64,000 bases of DNA from contig NZ_KB898047.1 of the NCBI RefSeq assembly GCF_000377345.1, forward strand, positions 1 to 64,000. The letters run 5' to 3'. The notes beneath the pieces were generated by a model, which saw nothing but the letters and a program-made list of their open reading frames with translations, searched no databases and was not told where the DNA came from. Below, piece by piece: positions 38,124 to 48,649 of this stretch (position 1 is the stretch's first letter; the number at the start of each line of letters is the position of its first letter). The position numbers and the translations under genes were made by a program. The DNA is from Thioalkalivibrio sp. ALJ16 (GTDB lineage Bacteria > Pseudomonadota > Gammaproteobacteria > Ectothiorhodospirales > Ectothiorhodospiraceae).

Positions 38124-38513
38124 TCAGCCGCGCGGACACCAGGCGATGGCGTCCATCTCGACCTGGGCGCCCTTGGGCAGGGCCGCCACGCCGATCGCCG
38201 CGCGCGCGGGGTAGGGTTCGGCAAACACCTCGCTCATGATCTCGTTGACCACCGGGAAGTGGGTGAGATCGGTCAGGAAGATGTTCAGCTTGGCGATGTC
38301 GGCCGTCCCGGCCCCCGCGGCCTCCAGGACCGCGGAGAGGTTGGCGAAGACCTGACGGATCTGGTCCTCAATGCCGCCCGCGACCAGCTCCATCGTGGCC
38401 GGGTCCAGCGGGATCTGCCCGGACAGGTAGAGGGTGTCGCCCGCGCGTACCGCCTGCGAGTAGGGACCGATGGCGGCAGGGGCGTTGTCGGTATAGATGA
38501 TCTCGCGCGACAT
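38124..38513 (-). CDS. ridA: RidA family enamine/imine deaminase
   Basis: RidA hydrolyses reactive 2-aminoacrylate and related imines, here perhaps from IlvA-type dehydratases. The 129-residue protein has [44 protein letters not shown] and the signature [23 protein letters not shown], whose Arg binds the substrate carboxylate. It lies 22 bases upstream of recG on the same strand. In E. coli spoT and trmH also occur nearby; they are absent here. Confidence 0.95.
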   Translation of the reverse strand: MSREIIYTDNAPAAIGPYSQAVRAGDTLYLSGQIPLDPATMELVAGGIEDQIRQVFANLSAVLEAAGAGTADIAKLNIFLTDLTHFPVVNEIMSEVFAEPYPARAAIGVAALPKGAQVEMDAIAWCPRG

Positions 38514-38666
38514 GCGGGCTCCTTGTGGGAAATGACTTGTTGGGCATGGCTGGGGCGCCATTCTAACGGATCAATGTACACGCTCGCGCGGGGCGGCACT
38601 CGGCAGCGCCGCGCGAGGATGGCTACACTGCCGGCGGGATTCGCAAACCGATAAAGAGGGCAGGCA

Positions 38667-39134
38667 ATGACGGGATACGCACTGGCGAACGTGCTGCATG
38701 TGCTGGCGGTCGTGATTTGGGTCGGCGGGATGTTCTTCGCCTATATGTTTCTGCGGCCGGTGGCCGGACAGCAACTGGAGGGGATGCCCCGGCTGCGGTT
38801 GTGGGAGGGCGTGTTCGCCCGCTTCTTCCCGTGGGTCTGGGCGTCGGTGCTGGTGATCCTGGCAACCGGCTTCTACATGATCTTCGGGGTGTTCGGTGGC
38901 ATGGGGGATGTACACCCCAGCGTGCATACCATGCTGCTGCTGGGCCTGATCATGATGGCGATCTTCGCCCACGTGTTCTTCGCCCCGTTTCGCCGCATGC
39001 GCCAGGCTATTGCCGCGGATGACACCGCGGAGGGGCTGCGCCGCCTCGGCCAGATTCGCATCCTGGTCGGCATCAACACCGTGCTCGGGCTGGTGACGGT
39101 GGTGGTCGCGTCGGGGGGGCGTCTGCCCCTTTAG
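38667..39134 (+). CDS. CopD-like four-helix membrane protein
   Basis: A 155-residue protein with four hydrophobic segments: about 5-28, 55-75, 85-108 and 130-150. LANVLHVLAVVIWVGGMFFAYMFLRPV contains a membrane His (LHVLAVVIWVGG), and VHTMLLLGLIMMAIFAHVFFAPFRRMR has further histidines. This fits the CopD/DUF4149-like family, associated with copper or haem handling. The role is not established; no copper genes are adjacent. Confidence 0.72.
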   Translation: MTGYALANVLHVLAVVIWVGGMFFAYMFLRPVAGQQLEGMPRLRLWEGVFARFFPWVWASVLVILATGFYMIFGVFGGMGDVHPSVHTMLLLGLIMMAIFAHVFFAPFRRMRQAIAADDTAEGLRRLGQIRILVGINTVLGLVTVVVASGGRLPL

Positions 39135-39179
39135 GTGTGCTTTTCGGTTCCGCGTCCCTTAGGGGGGGCACGAACCTGA

Positions 39180-39650
39180 TCAGCGTCTCCGTAGTGCCGG
39201 GTGCCACACGAGTCGAGGCGGGGCCGGTGGCTCCAGCAGTAGCGCCGCGTTCTGTCCGAAACGGGCAAGCCAGGCGGCGAGCAGCGCATCGGGGAGCTCG
39301 GCGATGGCCAGGCCCGGTTCGTCGGGCCAGTGTCCCCGTGGGTCGCGGTTGCTGGCGGGCCAGGCCGCGAGCCCGTGGTCACGGACGGCGACTTCCAGCT
39401 GGCGCTGGCGGTCCGCGTTGGCCACGGCGCCACCGGGCTGACTGCCGGGGTTGCAGGCGGTGAACAGCACCAGCCGGCGCAGGTTGTGCTCGCGCATCCA
39501 GGCTGCGACCGCTGGCGCCGGTTGGTCGATGCGGAGGACGTGACGCCCGGCCGGGGTGACCAGTTCGTAGTCCGCGGCACGGTAGGCCCGTTCCAGGGCC
39601 GGGGTGCGCCTCGGCGCTACGGGGGCGTCGTAGCTTGTGTTTGCGGCCAT
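39180..39650 (-). CDS. DUF3293-family protein
   Basis: A 156-residue soluble protein. The core LERAYRAADYELVTPAGRHVLRIDQ, LVLFTACNPGSQPGGAVANADRQRQLEVAV, GHWPDEPGLAIAEL and LARFGQNAALLL match the pattern of the DUF3293 family as I remember it. No function is known to me. The start MAANTSYDAP at 39650 keeps it clear of the divergent GGDEF gene at 39709. Confidence 0.72.
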   Translation of the reverse strand: MAANTSYDAPVAPRRTPALERAYRAADYELVTPAGRHVLRIDQPAPAVAAWMREHNLRRLVLFTACNPGSQPGGAVANADRQRQLEVAVRDHGLAAWPASNRDPRGHWPDEPGLAIAELPDALLAAWLARFGQNAALLLEPPAPPRLVWHPALRRR

Positions 39651-39708
39651 CTCGCGGCACCCTCCCGGCTGGATCGCGCGGATGCGGTCAATCACACAGG
39701 GGGAGACC

Positions 39709-41499
39709 ATGCGCGTCAAGGGAACCGCTGCGGAAGGCGATATCCCGAGCGCCGTCGCGGGCCGTCTCGCCCCTTCCGTGCCTGGTCTGACCAGCGCCTT
39801 CGTGGCGGTGCTGCTGCTGGTCGTGGCGGTCGCGCTGGCCAGCTGGCTGCGGGTGCAGCAGCTGCAGAAGGACGTCCAGGCCCTCACCGAGCAGTATGTG
39901 CAGAAGGTGGATCGCGTCCACCGCATGCGCAGTCTGGTCCGCGAGCGCATGCTCCGGGTTGCACTGGTCATCAGTGCCGAGGACCCGACGCTGCAGGATC
40001 GCTACCAGCGCGAGTTCCGCGAGCTGGCCGAACGCTTCATCGAGGCCCGCGAGGACGCGGAGCTGCTGGCGCAGACCCCGCGCGATGTCGCGTTGCTGGC
40101 CGAACTGCGCGAACTGACCGCGACCGGTGCCCCGATTCTGTCGGAGCTGGTGGACGTGGCGCTGGCCGGCGGGCGCAACGACGCCCTGGCCCGCCTGTAC
40201 GCCGAGGCGATGCCGGTCCAGGAGGACGTGCTGGCGCAGATGGAGTCCGTCCTCGCGGCCTTCGAGCGTGACAACGCGGAGGCGGTGGAGGCCATGGCCC
40301 GGCGCCACGAGCGCGCGCAGCAGGTCATGCTCGTGGCGACCGCCCTGACCCTGATGATCATCATCTATATGGGCATGCGGGTGCGCGCGCGTATTCGCCG
40401 CGATCACACCGCACTGCGCAGGGAGCTGGCGGAACGACAGCAGGTTGAGGCGCGCCTGCGCGAGACGCAGAGTGGCCTGGAGGAGGCGGTTGCGCGCCGC
40501 ACCGCGGCCCTGCAGGAGACCACCGAGCGCCTGGAGGAGGCCCAGCGCATTGCCGGCGCCGGTTACTGGGACTGGGATATTCGCGGCCAGCGGATGAACT
40601 GGTCGCGGCATGTCTTCGATCTGTTCGGACTGGATCCGCAAACCGACGCGGCCGGGTTCGAGGCCTACATGCGCGCGGTTCATCCCGACGACCGTACGCG
40701 CGTGCGCCGGGCCACCAATGCGGCCCTGGAACACGAGCATTTCTACCGGGTGGATCATCGCGTGGTGCGCCAGGACGGCGGTATGCGCCACGTCCGCGTG
40801 GAAGGCGAGATCGACCGTGACGGCGACGGGCGGCCGGTACAGGTGCTCGGCATGGTGCGCGATATCACCCGTGACAAGGCCTCGGAGGAGCGTCTCTGGC
40901 ATCAGGCCCATCACGACTCCCTGACCGGCCTGCCGAACCGCAGCCTGTTGCAGGAGCACCTGCAACAGGCCCTGCGTCGTGCCCAGCGCGCCGGCACCGG
41001 GCTGGCCCTGGTCGTCTGCGACCTGGACGGATTCAAGCCGATCAATGACCGTCTCGGGCACGATGCAGGTGATCTCATGCTGGTGACCGTGGCGCGGCGG
41101 CTGCGTGAAGGGGTGCGCGACAGTGACGTGGTCGCCCGGGTCGGCGGCGACGAGTTCGTGCTGCTGCTGGAGACCGTCCGCGATCCGGATGCGGTGACCG
41201 GGGTGGGGCTCAAGCTGATCGAACGCTTTGCGGAGCCGGTGGAGGTGAACCGCGAGGCGCTGAATGTGGGGCTGAGTATGGGGGCCGCGATCTGGCCCGA
41301 GGATGGCGCCGACGCCGATACGCTCCTGCAGCATGCGGACCGCGCGATGTACGCGGCCAAGGCGGAGGGCGGTAGCCGGATCGTGCTGTTCCGGGATTGC
41401 GACGCGGACGCGGCTGCCGGCGCGGGTCCGCGTCCACGCGGGGCGCTTGGCTGCGGTCTTGCCGGCGATCCCGGTTCGGAACGCCGGCCGCCGGGCTGA
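39709..41499 (+). CDS. Membrane-bound PAS-GGDEF diguanylate cyclase
   Basis: This 596-residue protein makes cyclic di-GMP. Two transmembrane helices (about 24-45 and 205-222) enclose a helical periplasmic sensor. A coiled coil follows, then a PAS domain (about 280-400, AGYWDWDIRGQRMNWSRHVFDLFGL...VLGMVRDITRDK). The GGDEF domain has the intact active site RVGGDEFVLLL and, five residues before it, RDSD, an allosteric inhibitory RxxD site. It is convergent with the EAL-protein gene. An upstream in-frame start at 39637 was not used. Confidence 0.92.
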   Translation: MRVKGTAAEGDIPSAVAGRLAPSVPGLTSAFVAVLLLVVAVALASWLRVQQLQKDVQALTEQYVQKVDRVHRMRSLVRERMLRVALVISAEDPTLQDRYQREFRELAERFIEAREDAELLAQTPRDVALLAELRELTATGAPILSELVDVALAGGRNDALARLYAEAMPVQEDVLAQMESVLAAFERDNAEAVEAMARRHERAQQVMLVATALTLMIIIYMGMRVRARIRRDHTALRRELAERQQVEARLRETQSGLEEAVARRTAALQETTERLEEAQRIAGAGYWDWDIRGQRMNWSRHVFDLFGLDPQTDAAGFEAYMRAVHPDDRTRVRRATNAALEHEHFYRVDHRVVRQDGGMRHVRVEGEIDRDGDGRPVQVLGMVRDITRDKASEERLWHQAHHDSLTGLPNRSLLQEHLQQALRRAQRAGTGLALVVCDLDGFKPINDRLGHDAGDLMLVTVARRLREGVRDSDVVARVGGDEFVLLLETVRDPDAVTGVGLKLIERFAEPVEVNREALNVGLSMGAAIWPEDGADADTLLQHADRAMYAAKAEGGSRIVLFRDCDADAAAGAGPRPRGALGCGLAGDPGSERRPPG

Positions 41500-41526
41500 G
41501 TGCCGGCGGCCGGCCCGGGCCCGGCG

Positions 41527-44412
41527 TCAGCCGTTGCGCCGGCGCAGGTGGTCGGCAAAGTCCACCGCCGCCACCGGTGCGCCGAACAGGAACCCCTGAA
41601 AGCGGGTGCAGCCCAGCGCCAGCAGCTGTTCGTGCTGCTCGGTGCTGGCGACGCCCTCGGCAATGACGTCCAGCTCCATGTTGCGGGCGATGTCCACGAT
41701 GTTCTCGATCAGCGTGCGGTCGCCACCGGTGACCAGCTCGTCGACGAAGGACTTGTCGATCTTCAGTTCGTCCACTGGCAGGTCGCGCAGGTAGGCCAGC
41801 GAGGAATATCCGGTCCCGAAGTCGTCCAGGGCGATGCGTGCGCCGGACTGGCGCAGCGCACCCAGCTTGGCGATGGCATCCGGCAGATCCCGCAACAGCC
41901 CGGACTCGGTGACCTCCAGCGTCAGCGCCTGCGCATCCATGCCGAGCGTGCGCAGGCGGGCGCGGAACTGATCGACGAAATCGGGGCGGGACAGCTGCCA
42001 GGGGGAGAGATTCAGGGCCAGCCGTGGTGGTTGCAGGCCTTCTGCCCGCCACCGCACCACCTGTGACAGCCCCTCCTCCAGGACCCAGTTGCCGATGGCA
42101 TGGATCAGTCCCGTCTCCTCCGCCACCGGGATAAACAGGTCCGGCGCGACCGCGCCCATCTCCGGGTGCTGCCAGCGCAGCAGGGCCTCGGCGCCGATCA
42201 GGCGTTGGGCGCTGTCGAACTGCGGCTGATAGTGCAGCGACAGCTCGCCCTGTTCCACCGCGCGGCGCAGGCCCTCCTCGATCTGCAGCCGGGCATGGGC
42301 CTCGTCCTGCAGCGCGTGGCGATAGAACTGGACACCCCCGCGCCCTGCGCGCTTGGCCTGATACAGGGCGATGTCGGCGTGGCGCAGGGCGTCGGCGGAG
42401 GTCTCGCCGGCATCCGGATAGCAGACACAGCCGAGGCTGGCACCGACCGCGAAGGTGCGTTCGCCGATCACGATGGGTCGCTGCAGGGCCTCCAGGATGC
42501 GCTCTGCGATCACGCGCAGCTCGGGCTCCACGGCCTCGAGTTCGTGGCTGCGCGGGGGCAGGACCACGGCAAATTCGTCGCCTCCCAGGCGCACGATCAG
42601 GGCATCTTCCGGTGACTGGCTGCGCAGGCGGTCGGCGACCGCCCCCAGCACGGTATCGCCCACGGCATGCCCGAGGGCATCGTTGATGGTCTTGAAGTGG
42701 TCGAGGTCGATCAGGATCAGGCCACCGTGCAGCCCGTCGATCATGGCCTCCTCGATGTGCCGGGTCAGGTCGTCATGCAGCCGGGTGCGATTGGCCAGCC
42801 CGGTCAGGGAGTCGTGGTAGGCGAGGGCGTGGATATGTTCCTCGGTATGCAGACGCTCCAGCTCGGCGCCGGCGCGGTCGGCCATGATGTCGAGCACCTC
42901 CATGGCCTTGTCGACATCGTCGACCGGATGGCGGTTGACCATAGCGATATGCCCGAGCAGCCTGCCCTGGCTGTCCAGCATCGGTGCGCCGAGGTAGCTC
43001 TCCGCCGCCATGTCCACCAGCATCTCGTCATGGGGAAAGCGTTTCTGCACCTCGCAGGGGTAGATGCAGGTGCCGATCTCCAGCACGCGTTCACAGGGCG
43101 TCTCGGCCAGGTTGTAGCGGACGTTCTCCACGATGCGGCCATGCGCGCACAGCGCGGCGGTGACCACCACCCCGGGCCGCTCCGGGTCCTCCAGGCCAAC
43201 CAGGGCGTAATCGGCCCCGAACAGGTTGCTCAGCTTGAGCACCAGCTGCTGGAAGAACTCCTCGCGGGTGCGCGCCTGCAGGCCTTCCGCGATGAGTCGC
43301 AGGGCGGCCTCGCTGCGGTGCTGGGTGGTGATGTCCTCCTGCATCACGATCACGTCCTGGACCTCGCCCTGCGCGTCCCGCAGCGGGTACATGCAGCCGC
43401 GCAGCCAGCGTTCGGCCGCCGCATCCGGGGCGACGTCGTCGCCTGTCCCGGATGCGTCCGGCGGGGGTGTGTACGGCAGCGGGCCGAATTCCTGGTACTG
43501 CCCCCGGGTCGCGGCCTTCAGTGGGGCCTGCAGCTGGCGGTCTATGGCATCCGGGTGTTCCAGCACGTTGCCGCCCGGCAGCGAGGCGGCGTTGCCGTGC
43601 ATGTGCTTCCAGGCCGGGTTGATCTGGCGAATCGCGCCGTCCGGCGTCAGCACCTGGATACCGATTGGCGACTGTTCCACCAGCGCCCGGAAGCGGCTCT
43701 CCGAATCGCGCAGACGTTCCTCGGTCTCCCGGTTCAGGACCAGGCTCATCATGATCACCATCACCACATAGCCGAAGGGCGTGAGATGGGGCATGTCGAG
43801 CACGCCCAGTCGCGCCAGGACGCCCTGCAGGGTCAGTGCGACGAACAGGGCAATCCCCGCCAGCAGGAGCAGCGTGGTCGGCTGCCGGTGACGCTGGTAG
43901 TGCCGCGCCAGGCTTGCCAGGGCAAAGCCGAGAACCATCAGTACCGCGGCCACCGCGATCCCGAACCAGGGGCTGAGGCTGCCGACCCCGAGGGCCAGGG
44001 TCTCGCCCCATGGCAGCTCCAGCAGGCGGATCTCGTCGATCGAGCGGAACTGCATGCTGTAGGGCTGCAGGTAGTTGACGACCCAGGTGATGGCGAGCAG
44101 GACCAGGAGCCCGGCGAGCAGTGGCCGTGCCGGGGTGCGGGTGTGCGCCGCCACGAAGGCGGCGAACAGCACGAAGAAGGGGCCCTGCAGGTAGAGGTTC
44201 AGCGTCAGCGCGCGGGTGTAGGACTCGACATCGCCCGCCTGATAGGTATGGGCCGCGCCGATCGCGAGCAGGGCCATCAGTGCGCTCATCGCCGCGAACA
44301 GCTGGTGCTCCCTGCGATGCGCACTGCGGCGGCTGTGCAGCAGGTGGATCAGCATGGCGTAGACCGCGAGCCCGGCCGCCAGGTACAGCGCGGGGATCAG
44401 GAGCCCGTGCAT
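41527..44412 (-). CDS. MHYT-like membrane PAS-GAF-GGDEF-EAL protein
   Basis: A 961-residue cyclic-di-GMP enzyme. The N terminus has about seven hydrophobic segments (1-215). Then come PAS (about 235-365), GAF (about 375-530, with EIGTCIYPCEVQKRF), GGDEF (about 540-700, RLGGDEFAVVL intact) and EAL (about 715-955). The EAL motifs are complete: GAEALLRWQHPE, LNLSPWQLS, LEVTESGLL, DDFGTGYSSLAYL, KIDKSFV and EGVAS. Both synthesis and hydrolysis are possible. The start at 44412 (MHGLLIPALYLAAG) precedes the first helix. The next 295 bases upstream hold nothing I can name. Confidence 0.9.
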   Translation of the reverse strand: MHGLLIPALYLAAGLAVYAMLIHLLHSRRSAHRREHQLFAAMSALMALLAIGAAHTYQAGDVESYTRALTLNLYLQGPFFVLFAAFVAAHTRTPARPLLAGLLVLLAITWVVNYLQPYSMQFRSIDEIRLLELPWGETLALGVGSLSPWFGIAVAAVLMVLGFALASLARHYQRHRQPTTLLLLAGIALFVALTLQGVLARLGVLDMPHLTPFGYVVMVIMMSLVLNRETEERLRDSESRFRALVEQSPIGIQVLTPDGAIRQINPAWKHMHGNAASLPGGNVLEHPDAIDRQLQAPLKAATRGQYQEFGPLPYTPPPDASGTGDDVAPDAAAERWLRGCMYPLRDAQGEVQDVIVMQEDITTQHRSEAALRLIAEGLQARTREEFFQQLVLKLSNLFGADYALVGLEDPERPGVVVTAALCAHGRIVENVRYNLAETPCERVLEIGTCIYPCEVQKRFPHDEMLVDMAAESYLGAPMLDSQGRLLGHIAMVNRHPVDDVDKAMEVLDIMADRAGAELERLHTEEHIHALAYHDSLTGLANRTRLHDDLTRHIEEAMIDGLHGGLILIDLDHFKTINDALGHAVGDTVLGAVADRLRSQSPEDALIVRLGGDEFAVVLPPRSHELEAVEPELRVIAERILEALQRPIVIGERTFAVGASLGCVCYPDAGETSADALRHADIALYQAKRAGRGGVQFYRHALQDEAHARLQIEEGLRRAVEQGELSLHYQPQFDSAQRLIGAEALLRWQHPEMGAVAPDLFIPVAEETGLIHAIGNWVLEEGLSQVVRWRAEGLQPPRLALNLSPWQLSRPDFVDQFRARLRTLGMDAQALTLEVTESGLLRDLPDAIAKLGALRQSGARIALDDFGTGYSSLAYLRDLPVDELKIDKSFVDELVTGGDRTLIENIVDIARNMELDVIAEGVASTEQHEQLLALGCTRFQGFLFGAPVAAVDFADHLRRRNG

Positions 44413-44707
44413 GGTCGCGCGTGCGTTGCCAACATCGGTTGTAACATCCCTATTACTCCTGCTTGCCCGGACCGCCCGGGGCCCCGTCGGGGACAGCGCC
44501 GAAGGATCGCGGCCGGTGCGCCGCGGCCGCGGATCCGTCAGCCGCCACAGTACAAAAGACCACAGCGCGTTGCCGGGGTTCTGTGCGCTGCGGCGGACGG
44601 CCACCTAACGCCGCGCCTACGCGGCCGTGTGCACGGCGTTGCGGCTCCATCGCGCGGAATGACGGCACGGCGGTCACCGTGCCTTGTGCGGCCGCGAAAG
44701 CGGCGCG

Positions 44708-46129
44708 CTAGAGGTAGGGCGTCAACAGGCGGGCGGCGCCGTCGCGCAGCTGGCCGAGCAGCGGCCGCGCGCGCACTTCCTCCAGCGTGAGGGGATGCGA
44801 CTGCTCGCGCAGGTCGTCCGCCCAGCGGGCGAGCTCCGCGCCGAGTCCGCGATCCACGCATTCCAGGTTGAACTCGAAATTCAGGCGCAGGCTGCGCGGG
44901 TCCCAGTTGGCCGATCCGACCAGTGCCCATTCCCGGTCGACCAGCATCAGCTTGGAATGGTTGAAGGGTTCGGGCGTGAGCCACAGCCGGCAGCCACGCT
45001 CCAGCAGTTCGGCCTGCTGCGGGCGGCCGGCCCATTCCACCAGGCGCAGGTTGCTGCGCGCCGGGATCAGGATGTCCACCTGGACCCCGCGCAGCGCCGC
45101 GGCCTTGAGGGCCCCGTTCAGTGCGACGCCGGGGAGGAAGTAAGGCGTGGCGATGGTGACCTGCTCGCGGGCCTCGGCCAGGGCCGCCTGCAGCGTGAAG
45201 TGGAGGACCTCGAAGTCCTCGTCCGGTCCGTCCGGCAGTCCGCGGCAGGCCCGTGCACCGGCGGCGGCGACGGTCTCCGGGAACCATTTCGGCCCTTCCA
45301 GGCGCTCGCCGGTGGCGAACAGCCAGTCCTCCCCGAATACGCGCTGCAGCTGCGCGCAGGCGGGGCCGCGCAGCTCGAAGTGGAGGTCCTGGACGGGGTG
45401 ACGGCCGGGATCGGCATGGCTGTGTCCACGGCGGATGTTCATGCCCCCGGTAAACGCCCGCCGGCCATCGACCACCAGCATCTTGCGGTGATTGCGCAGG
45501 TTGATGGCGGCGAGGCTGCGGGGCAGATGGACCGGCATGAAGGTGGTGGCCGGGATCCCCGCCCGGCGCAGGCGCCGCAGCGTGTTGCGCCGGCTGTAGC
45601 GGGCGCCGATCGCGTCGATCAGCACGCGTACCTGTACACCGCGGTCCTGCGCCCGGTGCAGGCGCGCGATGAAGCGTTCGCCCACCGGGTCACAGTCGAA
45701 GATGTAGGTGGCCAGGGAGATGCTGTCGCGCGCGCTGTCGATCGCGTCCAGCATGCGTGCATAGGCGCGGTCACCGTCGAACAGCGGTTCGATGGCGTTG
45801 CCGCCGGTCAGGCGAAACGGGCTCAGCTGGTCCCCGGCCCGCAGCAGGCGCGCCCAGCGTGCCGGGGGTTCGACCCGGGTGGCGTGATGCAGGCTGGGGT
45901 CGGTGATCAGGTAGCCCTCGCGCAGCGCGTGGGCCCGGCGTCGGATGCGGTTGACGCCAAACAGCCAGTACAGCAGGGATCCGGCCACGGGCAGCAGCAC
46001 GATCAGGCCGACCCAGGCGATGATGGTGCCGGTATCGCGGCGCTGCAGCAGGGCATGCACCGCACTGACGGCCGCGAGGACGAAGATGGCGGCGGCGGCG
46101 ATACTGGCAATCCAGCCTGTATCCGGCAC
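44708..46129 (-). CDS. cls: Cardiolipin synthase (PLD family)
   Basis: Cls condenses phosphatidylglycerol units into cardiolipin. The 473-residue protein has two N-terminal membrane helices (about 6-26 and 36-58). Two HKD motifs follow: NHRKMLVVDGRRAFTGGMNI and FNHSKLMLVDREWALVGSANWDPRSL. The start is GTG at 46129 (VPDTGWIASI), with GAGGAG 8 bases upstream; the frame stays open far beyond, but as antisense to parC. It is divergent from parC. Confidence 0.92.
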   Translation of the reverse strand: MPDTGWIASIAAAAIFVLAAVSAVHALLQRRDTGTIIAWVGLIVLLPVAGSLLYWLFGVNRIRRRAHALREGYLITDPSLHHATRVEPPARWARLLRAGDQLSPFRLTGGNAIEPLFDGDRAYARMLDAIDSARDSISLATYIFDCDPVGERFIARLHRAQDRGVQVRVLIDAIGARYSRRNTLRRLRRAGIPATTFMPVHLPRSLAAINLRNHRKMLVVDGRRAFTGGMNIRRGHSHADPGRHPVQDLHFELRGPACAQLQRVFGEDWLFATGERLEGPKWFPETVAAAGARACRGLPDGPDEDFEVLHFTLQAALAEAREQVTIATPYFLPGVALNGALKAAALRGVQVDILIPARSNLRLVEWAGRPQQAELLERGCRLWLTPEPFNHSKLMLVDREWALVGSANWDPRSLRLNFEFNLECVDRGLGAELARWADDLREQSHPLTLEEVRARPLLGQLRDGAARLLTPYL

Positions 46130-46264
46130 GAGCGGGCTCCTCGGTTGCTGCGATCCGGTATCGCGGTTTGCCGTCGCACGTGGAACGACCGGCGTGTGCC
46201 CGCTACAGTACGCGGGCCAGGCCCGGCGTAAAACCCCGGCCCATCCACGTCCGCGAGATCGCCG

Positions 46265-48526
46265 ATGACCGATATCGAGACCCCCAGCCTGTTCGCCAGC
46301 AGTGGCGAGCAGCTGCCGCTGAAGGACTTCACCGAGAAGGCGTACCTGGACTACTCCATGTACGTGATCCTGGATCGTGCGCTCCCGCACATCGGCGACG
46401 GGCTCAAGCCCGTGCAGCGCCGCATCATCTACGCGATGAGCGAGCTGGGGCTCTCGGCCACGGCCAAGTACAAGAAGTCCGCGCGCACCGTCGGCGACGT
46501 GCTCGGCAAGTTCCATCCGCATGGCGACTCGGCGTGCTACGAGGCGATGGTGCTGATGGCGCAGCCCTTCTCCTACCGCTACCCGTTCGTCGACGGGCAG
46601 GGCAACTGGGGCTCGCCGGATGATCCCAAGTCCTTCGCCGCAATGCGCTATACCGAGTCGCGCCTGTCGCGCTACGCGCAGCTGCTGCTCTCGGAGCTGG
46701 GGCAGGGCACGGTGGACTGGGTGCCGAACTTCGACGGCGCGCTGGACGAGCCGAAGGTGCTGCCGGCGCGGCTGCCGAACGTGCTGCTGAACGGCGGTTC
46801 CGGGATTGCCGTGGGCATGGCCACCGATATCCCACCGCACAACCTGCGCGAGGTGGCCGCGGCCTGCGTGCACCTGCTGGAGCACCCGAAGGCGACGGTG
46901 GCGGAGCTGTGCGAGCACCTGCCGGCGCCGGACTTTCCCACCGAGGCCGAGATCATCTCCCCGCCCGCCGAGCTGCGAAAGGTCTACGAGACCGGCCAGG
47001 GCTCGATCCGCGCGCGGGCGCGCTATGAACGCGAAGGCGACGACATCGTGGTCACCGCGCTGCCGCACCAGGTCTCCGGGGCCAAGCTGCTGGAGCAGAT
47101 CGCCAGCCAGATCCGCGCGAAGAAGCTGCCGATGGTCGAGGACCTGCGCGACGAGTCCGATCACGAGCACCCGACCCGCCTGGTGATCACCCCGCGCTCC
47201 AACCGTGTGGATGTCGAGGCGCTGATGGCGCATCTGTTCGCGACCACGGATCTGGAAAAGACCTACCGCGTCAACATGAACGTGATCGGCCTCGACGGGC
47301 GCCCGCAGGTACGCGATCTGGCCGGGCTGCTGGGCGAATGGCTGACCTTCCGCATCGAGACCGTGCGCCGGCGCCTGCAGTGGCGCCTGGACAAGGTGCA
47401 GGCGCGGCTGCATGTGCTGGAAGGCCTGCTGATCGCCTATCTCAATATCGACGAGGTGATCGCGATCATCCGCGAGTACGACCAGCCGAAGCCCGAACTG
47501 ATGAGCCGCTTTGGCCTGTCCGACATCCAGGCCGAGGCGATCCTGGAACTGAAGCTGCGCCACCTGGCGAAGCTCGAGGAGATGAAGATCCGCGGCGAGC
47601 AGGACGAACTGGCGCAGGAGCGCGACCAGCTGGAGCAGACCCTGGGGTCCGAACGCCGCCTGCGCACCCAGGTGCGCCGCGAGATCGTGAAGGACGCCGC
47701 GGACTACGGCGACGAACGCCGCTCGCCGCTGGTCCAGCGCGCCGCTGCGCAGGCCCTGGACGAGTCCGCGCTGGTGCCCACCGAGCCGCTGACCATCGTG
47801 CTGTCGGAAAAGGGCTGGGCGCGCGCGGCCAAGGGCCACGACGTGGATGCCCGCGGCCTGAACTACAAGGCCGGGGATGCCTTCCAGGCCGCGGTCACCG
47901 GGCGCAGCAACCAGCCGGTCGCATTCATCGACTCCACCGGCCGCACCTATACCATCCCCGCGCATACCCTGCCGTCTGCGCGCGGGCAGGGCGAGCCACT
48001 GTCCGGCCGCGTGAACCCGCCGGAGGGCGCGCGCTTTGTCGGCATGGCCACCGGGGCGGAGGAAGACCGCTGGCTGCTGGGCTCGGATCACGGTTACGGC
48101 TTCGTCGCCAAACTGGGCGATCTGCTGGGGCGGCAGAAGGCGGGCAAGAACGTGCTCACCGTGCCCGCTGGGGCGGCCGTGCTGCAGCCGGCCCCGGTGC
48201 GCAACCCGCACGAGGACCACATCGCGGTCGTCACCACGCGTGGCTACCTGCTCCTGTTCCCGGCCACCGAGCTGCCGGAGCTGGCGCGCGGCAAGGGCAA
48301 CAAGCTGATCGGCATCCCGTCGGCCGCGCTCAAGGACGGCTCCGAGCGGGTGCTCGACGTGGCCGTGCTGGGGCCGCAGGACACCCTGGTCGTGCACGCC
48401 GGCAAGCGCTTCAAGGCGCTGGCCCCGGCGGAGTGGGCGGAGTACGTGGGCGAACGCGCCCGGCGCGGGCGCCAGCTGCCGCGCGGCTACCAGAACGCCG
48501 ATCGCCTGGAAGTGCGCCCGGCCTGA
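46265..48526 (+). CDS. parC: DNA topoisomerase IV subunit A
   Basis: ParC cleaves DNA in the topoisomerase IV heterotetramer that unlinks daughter chromosomes. The 753-residue length matches ParC rather than GyrA (about 870). The catalytic Tyr129 is in [11 protein letters not shown]. The quinolone-determining region [13 protein letters not shown] has Ser89 and Glu93 (equivalents of E. coli 80 and 84), the wild-type, sensitive residues. The C-terminal beta-pinwheel lacks a GyrA box. parE is not in the window. Confidence 0.96.
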   Translation: MTDIETPSLFASSGEQLPLKDFTEKAYLDYSMYVILDRALPHIGDGLKPVQRRIIYAMSELGLSATAKYKKSARTVGDVLGKFHPHGDSACYEAMVLMAQPFSYRYPFVDGQGNWGSPDDPKSFAAMRYTESRLSRYAQLLLSELGQGTVDWVPNFDGALDEPKVLPARLPNVLLNGGSGIAVGMATDIPPHNLREVAAACVHLLEHPKATVAELCEHLPAPDFPTEAEIISPPAELRKVYETGQGSIRARARYEREGDDIVVTALPHQVSGAKLLEQIASQIRAKKLPMVEDLRDESDHEHPTRLVITPRSNRVDVEALMAHLFATTDLEKTYRVNMNVIGLDGRPQVRDLAGLLGEWLTFRIETVRRRLQWRLDKVQARLHVLEGLLIAYLNIDEVIAIIREYDQPKPELMSRFGLSDIQAEAILELKLRHLAKLEEMKIRGEQDELAQERDQLEQTLGSERRLRTQVRREIVKDAADYGDERRSPLVQRAAAQALDESALVPTEPLTIVLSEKGWARAAKGHDVDARGLNYKAGDAFQAAVTGRSNQPVAFIDSTGRTYTIPAHTLPSARGQGEPLSGRVNPPEGARFVGMATGAEEDRWLLGSDHGYGFVAKLGDLLGRQKAGKNVLTVPAGAAVLQPAPVRNPHEDHIAVVTTRGYLLLFPATELPELARGKGNKLIGIPSAALKDGSERVLDVAVLGPQDTLVVHAGKRFKALAPAEWAEYVGERARRGRQLPRGYQNADRLEVRPA

Positions 48527-48576
48527 ACGCGTGCCTGAACCTGGGCCGGCAAACGTGGTCTGTTTTCGGGGCGAGA

Positions 48577-48605
48577 CTTGAATTCGAGTGCAGTGCCCCG
48601 ATGAT
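48577..48605 (+). promoter_or_regulatory. Sigma-32-like promoter of htpX
   Basis: CTTGAA (48577-48582), 13 bases, then CCCCGATGA (48596-48604) follows the heat-shock pattern CTTGAA-N13-15-CCCCATnT with one -10 difference. The inferred start is near 48612, about 40 bases before htpX. htpX is heat-shock induced in E. coli. The clpB promoter here has the same architecture. Confidence 0.6.
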
Positions 48606-48649
48606 CAGTACATCCTGAATAATCTATCGATGGAGTACAGGAAGGCTTC

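Noticed and set aside
39176-39191. Sequence gatcagcgtctcc resembling the end of the MITE-like element
   Set aside because: Only about 12 bases match, there is no partner inverted repeat, and it overlaps the end of the DUF3293 gene.
46132-48397. Very long minus-strand frame extending cls upstream through parC
   Set aside because: The part beyond GTG 46129 is antisense to parC, and GTG has a good Shine-Dalgarno directly before the first membrane helix.
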